Shown here in pieces: positions 59,238 through 64,000 of a stretch of DNA of 64,000 bases. Source of the stretch: an uncultured Chitinophaga sp. (GTDB taxonomy: Bacteria > Bacteroidota > Bacteroidia > Chitinophagales > Chitinophagaceae); the NCBI RefSeq assembly GCF_937898475.1, contig NZ_CALEJS010000016.1, positions 970,572-1,034,571 on the forward strand, in the 5' to 3' direction. Position numbers and translations under genes: made by a program. Positions within the stretch are counted from its first letter, which is position 1. Each line of letters begins with the position of its first letter. Below the pieces are notes generated by a model. It was not told where the DNA came from, ran no database searches, and was given only the letters and a program-made list of their open reading frames with translations.

Positions 59238-59990
59238 ATGGATAATAGTACAAGAGACCTGCGGCTTGCCGTGCTAATAGATGCTGATAACATACCCCAC
59301 AGCCATGTACGCCCCATGCTGGAAGAAGTTGCCAAGTATGGAGTACCTACCTTTAAACGGATCTATGGAGACTGGACCAAACCGCAGCTCAGCTCATGGA
59401 AGGCGGTTCTCCTGGAGCATGCCATCAACCCCGTGCAGCAATACAGCTATACCTCCGGGAAAAATGCCACGGATTCTGCTATGATCATAGACGCGATGGA
59501 TATACTGTATACGGGGCGTGTGGATGGATTCTGCCTGGTAAGCAGCGATAGCGATTTTACCCGGCTGGCTACCCGCCTCAGGGAAGCCGGTATGCGGGTA
59601 TTTGGCCTGGGTGAAATGAAAACGCCGGCCGCTTTCCGCGCCGCCTGCGATAAATTTATTTACCTCGAAATCCTGCAGCAGGAGAGCAGCGAAGAACAGG
59701 CCCCCACCCGGCGGAAAACCGCTCAAAGCAAACGCAAAGCCATCAGCAAAGCCAACCGGGAGCTGTTTAACCTGCTCAAGTCAAGCATTAATGATACCGC
59801 CGATGAAGACGGCTGGGCCTACCTGGGCGACCTGGGTAACCTGCTGATCAAGAAACAACCGGACTTTGACTCCCGTAACTATGGGTTCAACAAGCTGCTG
59901 CAGCTGATCAAAAGCTTCGACAGTTTTGAAATAGATATACGGGAAACCGGCAAGAAAACCGGGAAACTGGTGTATGTACGGGTAAAATAA
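59238..59990 (+). CDS. NYN-domain ribonuclease-like protein with OST-HTH/LOTUS domain
   Basis: This 250-residue protein joins a NYN (PIN-like, LabA/DUF88) domain at about residues 8-150 with an OST-HTH/LOTUS domain at about 180-250. Acidic residues for Mg2+ are visible in RLAVLIDADNIPHSHV, ATDSAMIIDAMDILY and FCLVSSDSDFTRLATRLREA. The C-terminal part (SKANRELFNLLKSSINDTAD, YLGDLGNLLIKKQPDFDSRN) is an RNA-binding helical domain. The start ATG at 59238 agrees with family ends; 19 upstream codons are excluded. It is followed at nine bases by a macro-domain protein, so the two may act together in RNA or ADP-ribose metabolism. Exact substrate unknown. Confidence 0.9.
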   Translation: MDNSTRDLRLAVLIDADNIPHSHVRPMLEEVAKYGVPTFKRIYGDWTKPQLSSWKAVLLEHAINPVQQYSYTSGKNATDSAMIIDAMDILYTGRVDGFCLVSSDSDFTRLATRLREAGMRVFGLGEMKTPAAFRAACDKFIYLEILQQESSEEQAPTRRKTAQSKRKAISKANRELFNLLKSSINDTADEDGWAYLGDLGNLLIKKQPDFDSRNYGFNKLLQLIKSFDSFEIDIRETGKKTGKLVYVRVK

Positions 59991-59999
59991 ACGCATGTC

Positions 60000-60533
60000 A
60001 TGAATGTAACAGAACGGATATCCATACTACAGGGCGATATTACAAAAGTAGAAGCAGATGCTATCGTGAATGCGGCCAACTCATCTCTGATGGGTGGGGG
60101 AGGTGTAGACGGCGCCATACACCGCGCCGGCGGACCGGCTATCCTGGAAGATTGCCGGAAGATCGTTGCCCGGCAAGGCGGATGCGCCACCGGGGAGGCC
60201 GTGATCACTACCGCCGGCAGGCTGCCGGCCAGACATGTGATCCATACGGTAGGACCGGTTTGGAATGGCGGCCATAAACAGGAAGCCGCAAAACTGGCCG
60301 CCTGCTACCGGAACGCTTTACAGCTGGCCATAGCGCATCAGCTGCATACCATCGCTTTTCCTAATATCAGTACCGGGATATACCGCTTCCCCAAAGACGA
60401 GGCTGCCCGTATTGCCGTCACTACTATCCGTGATTTTTTAGCTGAACATGAGGAGATAAGGCAGGTGATCCTGGTTTGTTTTGATGAAAGTAACCTGACC
60501 AGTACGAAGGAGGCCCTGGAACAGCTACAATAA
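60000..60533 (+). CDS. Macro-domain O-acetyl-ADP-ribose deacetylase-like protein
   Basis: This 177-residue protein is a macro domain of the YmdB/MacroD type that removes ADP-ribose or acetyl groups from ADP-ribose derivatives. Signs are ISILQGDITKVEADAIVNAA at the start, NSSLMGGGGVDGAIHRAGG near residue 27, EAVITTAGRLPARHVIHTVG near 62 and FPNISTGIYRFPKDEAARIA near 118. The asparagine and glycine-rich loops for ADP-ribose are intact. The ATG at 60000 (MNVTERI) lies nine bases after the NYN/OST-HTH gene stop, so the pair probably shares one transcript. Confidence 0.92.
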   Translation: MNVTERISILQGDITKVEADAIVNAANSSLMGGGGVDGAIHRAGGPAILEDCRKIVARQGGCATGEAVITTAGRLPARHVIHTVGPVWNGGHKQEAAKLAACYRNALQLAIAHQLHTIAFPNISTGIYRFPKDEAARIAVTTIRDFLAEHEEIRQVILVCFDESNLTSTKEALEQLQ

Positions 60534-60536
60534 GAA

Positions 60537-60557
60537 AACCCCGGGTATACCGGGGTT
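60537..60557 (+). terminator. Hairpin after the macro-domain gene
   Basis: AACCCCG (60537-60543) pairs with CGGGGTT (60551-60557), with a seven-base loop, followed by TGTATATTG. Weak T-run, so the call is tentative. Confidence 0.5.
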
Positions 60558-60590
60558 GTATATTGATAATAAGAATATCCAGATTCGTGC

Positions 60591-60737
60591 TTAGCGTTTT
60601 ACGTACTTGATAGTAGCGTACAAAAGCATTAAGGCGAACACTATAATAACAACATAGGCCAGAATATGCCCTACCTTATCAAAAGCCCTGTAGAACTCCG
60701 TCGTCTTTACATTATCCTGTAAGAGTGTCAGCAACAT
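60591..60737 (-). CDS. 48-residue membrane microprotein
   Basis: This is a short gene outside normal length limits. It starts MLLTLLQDNVKTTEFYRAFD, then has one strong membrane helix (about residues 25-42, AYVVIIVFALMLLYATIKYV) and ends in a basic tail (KYVKR). The amphipathic N-terminal part followed by a single helix and a positively charged end is the usual shape of a small inner-membrane regulator or assembly protein. I know no family. There is no clear promoter. Coding quality is suggested by the length of the open frame without stops and by the ordered charge pattern; it could still be chance. Confidence 0.55.
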   Translation of the reverse strand: MLLTLLQDNVKTTEFYRAFDKVGHILAYVVIIVFALMLLYATIKYVKR

Positions 60738-60808
60738 AGTAGAATGTATTTAAAGAATTGCCTGCAAGTTAGGGTATTCCCGTCAAAAATCCCAACCCGC
60801 TCAATGGC

Positions 60809-62791
60809 TCAGTACGCGGCCAGTTTGCGAATACACTGATCCAGCCGGGCTTTTGCCAGGAAATTTTTTTCAAGTGCGGGAGAAAAAGGCACCGGGGTAT
60901 CCAGGCTGGCGCAACGCAGCACCGGGGCATCCAGCAGGTGAAAACAGTGTTCTGCTATCCAGGCACTGATTTCGCCGCCAAAGCCACCGGTAAGAGTATC
61001 TTCGTGCAGCACCAGCACCTTACCGGTTTGCGATACCGCCGCTTCAACCGCAGCGTAATCCAGCGGCAGCAGTGTACGGAGGTCCAGTATATGGAGGGAG
61101 AACTCCGGATGCTGTTGCGCGTATTCCAGCGCCCAGTGCACCCCGCTGCCATAGGTAATAATGCTGATGTCAGTACCGCTTTGAGCTACTCTAGCCTTGC
61201 CTATTTCCACCGTATACCAGCCTTCCGGTAACGGGCCGCTGATTGCCCGGTAAAGCGCTTTATGCTCAAAATACATTACCGGGTTCGGGTCTGCCAGGGC
61301 TGCCAGCAACAATCCCTTGGCATCAGCCGGGGTAGAGGGGTATACCACTTTCAGGCCGGGTGTGTGGGTAAACCAGGCCTCATTACTCTGGGAGTGAAAG
61401 GGCCCCGCACCCACCCCTGCGCCGGCGGGCATGCGGATCACCACATCCGCCGCCTGTCCCCAGCGGTAGTGGATCTTTGCCAGGTTATTAACGATTTGAT
61501 TAAAGCCCACCGTCACAAAATCAGCAAACTGCATTTCCACCATGCTTTTGTATCCCATCAGGGAAAGCCCCAGGGCTGTACCAATAATAGCGCTTTCACA
61601 AAGGGGCGTATTGCGCACCCTCGCCTTACCGAACTTTTCTACAAACCCTTCTGTGATCTTGAAGGCACCGCCGTATTCCGCAATGTCCTGCCCCATCAGC
61701 ACCAGGTTCGGGAACTGCTCCATAGCAGTGCTCAATCCATCGGAAATAGCATTGATGAAGCGCTTTTCTGTTGCTGAAGCAGGAGAGGCGATGGCCCATT
61801 GAGGATCAGCAGGCGCATATATATCAGCCAGCTCTGTGGAGGTATCAGCTACCGCTTCGGCACTGTCTGCAAGCGCTGCTGCAATGTCTGTATCTATCTG
61901 CTGCTTCAGTTCCAGGTGTATGGCCTGCCTGTTTTCGGGGCTGAGCAGGCCTATGCATTCCAGGAATGCTTCGTAGTGATGTATGGGGTCTTTCTGCGCC
62001 CATTCTTCCAGCAGGCCAGGGGGCACATACTTAGTGCCGCTGGCCTCTTCATGGCCCCGCATACGGAAAGTGAGGGCTTCTATCAGTACGGGTTGCTGCT
62101 CCTGCAGCGCATAGGCTTTGGCCTTGTTAACCGCATGGTATACTTCCAGCAGGTTATTGCCGTCTATACGCATGCTGTGCATACCGTAACCGGCTGCCTT
62201 ATCGGTGAGCTGGGCACAGCGGTATTGTTCAGATACCGGGGTACTCAGGCCGTAGCCGTTATTCTCTATCAGGAAAATGACCGGGAGCCCCCAAACGGAA
62301 GCCACATTCAGGGCCTCATGAAATTCCCCTTCACTGGTGCCCCCTTCTCCGGTGAAGGCCAGGGTCACCTTATTCTCTTTACGAAGCGTATGGGCCAGTG
62401 CAATACCGTCTGCAACAGACAGCTGGGGGCCCAGGTGGGAGATCATGCCGCAGATATGATGCTCGCGGCTGCCAAAGTGGAAGGAACGTTCCCTACCTTT
62501 GCTATAGCCCTGCAGACTGCCCTGCCACTGGTGGAACAGCTGCCGCAGTGGCATATTGCGGGTGGTGAATACACCCAGGTTGCGGTGCAGGGGCAATATC
62601 CATTCATCGGGCTGCAGGGCCAGGGTGGCGCCTACTGCAATAGCCTCCTGGCCAATGCCGGAGAACCATTTGCTGACCTTGCCCTGCCGCAGAAGTAATA
62701 ACATTTTCTCCTCTATCAGCCGGGGCAGTATCAACGCACGGTAAAAAGACAGTAATTGTTCGTCGCTGATGTCGGAGCGGTCAAAGTACAT
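60809..62791 (-). CDS. Fused alpha-beta E1 component of a 2-oxoacid dehydrogenase
   Basis: This 660-residue protein joins both E1 chains of a thiamine-diphosphate-dependent 2-oxoacid dehydrogenase complex. The alpha part, residues 1-320, has the motif FTGEGGTSEGEFHEALNVAS with IENNGYGLSTPVSEQYR near 168-205 for ThDP and Mg2+, and LRQGKVSKWFSGIGQEAIAV near 34. The beta part, residues 335-660, has MGQDIAEYGGAFKITEGFVE near 365 and RVRNTPLCESAIIGTALGLS near 393, with PVMYFEHKALYRAISGPLPE near 505. Branched-chain 2-oxoacids are the most likely substrates, given the fused type common in Bacteroidota (bkd-like). E2 and E3 are not in the window. The downstream neighbour on the left is the microprotein gene. 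Confidence 0.92.
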   Translation of the reverse strand: MYFDRSDISDEQLLSFYRALILPRLIEEKMLLLLRQGKVSKWFSGIGQEAIAVGATLALQPDEWILPLHRNLGVFTTRNMPLRQLFHQWQGSLQGYSKGRERSFHFGSREHHICGMISHLGPQLSVADGIALAHTLRKENKVTLAFTGEGGTSEGEFHEALNVASVWGLPVIFLIENNGYGLSTPVSEQYRCAQLTDKAAGYGMHSMRIDGNNLLEVYHAVNKAKAYALQEQQPVLIEALTFRMRGHEEASGTKYVPPGLLEEWAQKDPIHHYEAFLECIGLLSPENRQAIHLELKQQIDTDIAAALADSAEAVADTSTELADIYAPADPQWAIASPASATEKRFINAISDGLSTAMEQFPNLVLMGQDIAEYGGAFKITEGFVEKFGKARVRNTPLCESAIIGTALGLSLMGYKSMVEMQFADFVTVGFNQIVNNLAKIHYRWGQAADVVIRMPAGAGVGAGPFHSQSNEAWFTHTPGLKVVYPSTPADAKGLLLAALADPNPVMYFEHKALYRAISGPLPEGWYTVEIGKARVAQSGTDISIITYGSGVHWALEYAQQHPEFSLHILDLRTLLPLDYAAVEAAVSQTGKVLVLHEDTLTGGFGGEISAWIAEHCFHLLDAPVLRCASLDTPVPFSPALEKNFLAKARLDQCIRKLAAY

Positions 62792-62808
62792 ATCTAAATA
62801 GTATGAAA

Positions 62809-63153
62809 TTAATCTTCCCTGCTGGCAAGGCCATGCATGAAACTATTGATAATGGTCATAACAATACTGAACAACAGCGCCCACCAGAAACCGTTCACCT
62901 TAAAGCCGGATACCAGCCCGGACGCAAACAGGATAATGATGGCATTAATCACCAGCAGGAACAACCCCAGGGTAAGAATGGTAACGGGCAATGTCAGTAT
63001 GATCAGCACCGGCTTTACCAACACGTTCAGTATGGCCAGTACTAAAGCCAGTATTAAAGCCGTTATAAAATTGTCTATTTTAACACCAGGTAAGAGGTAA
63101 GCGGTTAACATGGCTGCCAATGCGCTTACCAGCAAGCGGATCAGAAAATTCAT
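62809..63153 (-). CDS. Four-helix membrane protein, phage-holin-IV-like
   Basis: This 114-residue protein has four hydrophobic segments (LLVSALAAMLTAYLLPGVKI, ALILALVLAILNVLVKPVLI, ILTLGLFLLVINAIIILFAS and WWALLFSIVMTIINSFMHG) and the loop GVKIDNFITALI as in the PF04020 membrane proteins ('phage holin family', but mostly chromosomal). No lysis role is implied. The gene starts 18 codons to the right of the E1 gene and reads in the same direction; they may share a promoter. Confidence 0.88.
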   Translation of the reverse strand: MNFLIRLLVSALAAMLTAYLLPGVKIDNFITALILALVLAILNVLVKPVLIILTLPVTILTLGLFLLVINAIIILFASGLVSGFKVNGFWWALLFSIVMTIINSFMHGLASRED

Positions 63154-63289
63154 AAGAAGGTATTTATAGAGTTAAGATAAGAAAAATAGCATCAGAAAAC
63201 ATGGCCGCAAAGGTAAGGGCATAATGTTTGCGCCCCGGAAACATGAGGATTATTTTTTATTTTTGTCTCATATTCAAATCATATCTAAC

Positions 63290-63727
63290 ATGCAAAAACC
63301 TTACTTCCTATTGCTGACTTTACTCATTACTTCTGGCATACTGGTTTCCTGCAAAAGCAAAAATGACGATCCTGCACCTTATACCAATCCGCTGATTTAC
63401 GGCCGCTGGGAGTATGTAGTGGGCCTGGACAGTTTATGGAACAGGCAAAACCAGCTGCTGTCTGCAGACACCGTTGATACCAAGGGTGAAGAGGATATTT
63501 ATCTCACGTTCCGGGAGAATGGCCAGGCAGAGACCACACTGGACGAAGTGGGCAGCGGCACCTACCGTTTCAGGGATGCGCAAACACTGGAAGTAAAAAA
63601 TAGCAGCGGGGTAGCGGATTATCTGCCTATTCTTACGCTGACCAACAACCAGCTGATCTTTGTGATCACCGATACGGCCTATGGAAATGGTAATTACAGC
63701 AAACAATACCTGTACTTCAGAAAGTAG
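63290..63727 (+). CDS. Lipocalin-like lipoprotein
   Basis: This 145-residue protein has a lipoprotein signal ending ITSGILVSC (lipidated C21) and a beta-rich mature part similar to the lipocalin-like/DUF4923 proteins of Bacteroidota: INPLIYGRWEYVVGLDSLW near 36, IYLTFRENGQAETTLDEVGS near 68, SGTYRFRDAQTLEVKN near 85 and NQLIFVITDTAY near 120. It probably binds a ligand at the outer membrane. A TATTTTTG -7 box lies at 63258-63265, 25 bases before the start, without a clear -33 element. The frame's 22 upstream codons are rejected in favour of the ATG at 63290. Confidence 0.82.
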   Translation: MQKPYFLLLTLLITSGILVSCKSKNDDPAPYTNPLIYGRWEYVVGLDSLWNRQNQLLSADTVDTKGEEDIYLTFRENGQAETTLDEVGSGTYRFRDAQTLEVKNSSGVADYLPILTLTNNQLIFVITDTAYGNGNYSKQYLYFRK

Positions 63728-63756
63728 ATCACCGTCTTTTTATAGATACACAATGA

Positions 63757-63796
63757 AAAAGAGCCCGTTTCTTCAGCAGGAGACGGGCTCTTCTCA
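63757..63796 (+). terminator. Terminator after the lipoprotein gene
   Basis: AAGAGCCCGTTTC (63759-63771) pairs with GAGACGGGCTCTT (63780-63792), one G-T pair, followed by CTC and an AT-rich stretch. The T-run is short. Confidence 0.65.
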
Positions 63797-63851
63797 TATG
63801 ATAGTTATACACGTTTGCCATTTTACCCGTACTACACCCGTAGATGAAGGG

Positions 63852-63931
63852 TAGATGTCTGGTATCTATAAAGATACCGGACATCTACCGCTCAACTACG
63901 GGACATCTACCGGACATATACCGGACATCCC
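63852..63931. repeat. Array of 11-bp phased repeats with an inverted copy
   Basis: Copies of CCGGACATCTA start at 63877, 63888 (degenerate, 8 of 11), 63899, 63910 and 63921, exactly every 11 bases (one helical turn). An inverted copy TAGATGTCTGG lies at 63852-63862, and a weaker inverted one at 63841. With flanking bases the inverted and first direct copy form a 17-bp stem (63851-63867 with 63872-63888) around ATAA with one G-T pair. 11 is not a multiple of 3, so it is not coding. No gene is visible from here to the window end. Confidence 0.75.
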
Positions 63932-64000
63932 TGATGCAAGCCGCAACTGTCTAGTCCTAAAATAGCTATACAGGTGAATAAAATAGTCCTGATACTGGTT

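Overview
The window looks like a chromosomal segment from a member of the Bacteroidota, most probably a Chitinophaga-like Chitinophagaceae. The reasons are Bacteroidota-type promoters (TTG, 19 bases, TAnnTTTG) before feoA and padR, family-specific genes (PadR/PspC pair, a fused E1 alpha-beta dehydrogenase, a Kdo8N cluster, DUF922, DUF3050 and DUF885 proteins) and lipoproteins and signal peptides of the usual Bacteroidota form. No rRNA operon, CRISPR array or full-size prophage is visible.

Layout. 1-5285: nadA (5' end cut by the window), feoA, ybeY and three leftward glycosyltransferases. 5286-8107: a 2.8-kb stretch without a credible gene. It contains two perfect 16-bp parS-like palindromes, extra half-sites, several hairpins and a strong G-over-C bias, and it lies directly upstream of mnmG. 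This is a likely ParB-binding, origin-proximal region. 8108-21563: mnmG, an ECF sigma factor with a membrane-anchored beta-barrel partner, a lactonase-fold protein, cardiolipin synthase, an MHS-type transporter, rpiA, and VOC, DUF885, GNAT and AraC genes.

21639-25985: a compact 4.3-kb integrated element in tRNA-Phe, bounded by a 62-bp direct repeat. It carries a tyrosine recombinase, a winged-helix RepL-like protein behind two operator palindromes, an array of five iteron-like repeats every 31-33 bp, and four small unknown genes. A pair of TGAGACA motifs sits near each end. It reads as a plasmid-like integrative element with its own candidate origin, and is the most novel object here.

26067-42756: DUF3050-recQ, an operon for arabinose-5-phosphate isomerase, mannose-1-phosphate guanylyltransferase and methionine aminotransferase, a SulP transporter with beta-carbonic anhydrase, PadR/PspC, feoB, and M28 and S41 peptidases. 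42897-53988: a DUF922 protein, paaABCD (phenylacetyl-CoA epoxidase, paaE absent), nadD, a cluster of small membrane/stress proteins, a radical SAM protein, a GH25 lysozyme, a CAP lipoprotein, DUF2383 and CsbD-like proteins. 54103-57152: kdnA-kdsB-kdnB, the set that makes CMP-8-amino-Kdo for lipid A/LPS. 57241-64000: an MFS transporter, dps, a NYN/OST-HTH protein beside a macro-domain protein, an unlisted 48-residue membrane microprotein, fused 2-oxoacid dehydrogenase E1, a holin-like membrane protein, a lipoprotein, and an 11-bp phased repeat array at the right edge.

Several genes form one theme, envelope glycan synthesis: the arabinose-5-phosphate isomerase starts the Kdo pathway, kdnA/kdnB/kdsB divert it to 8-amino-Kdo, and the guanylyltransferase and glycosyltransferases supply sugars. 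All functions are read from sequence by eye; no database search was run.
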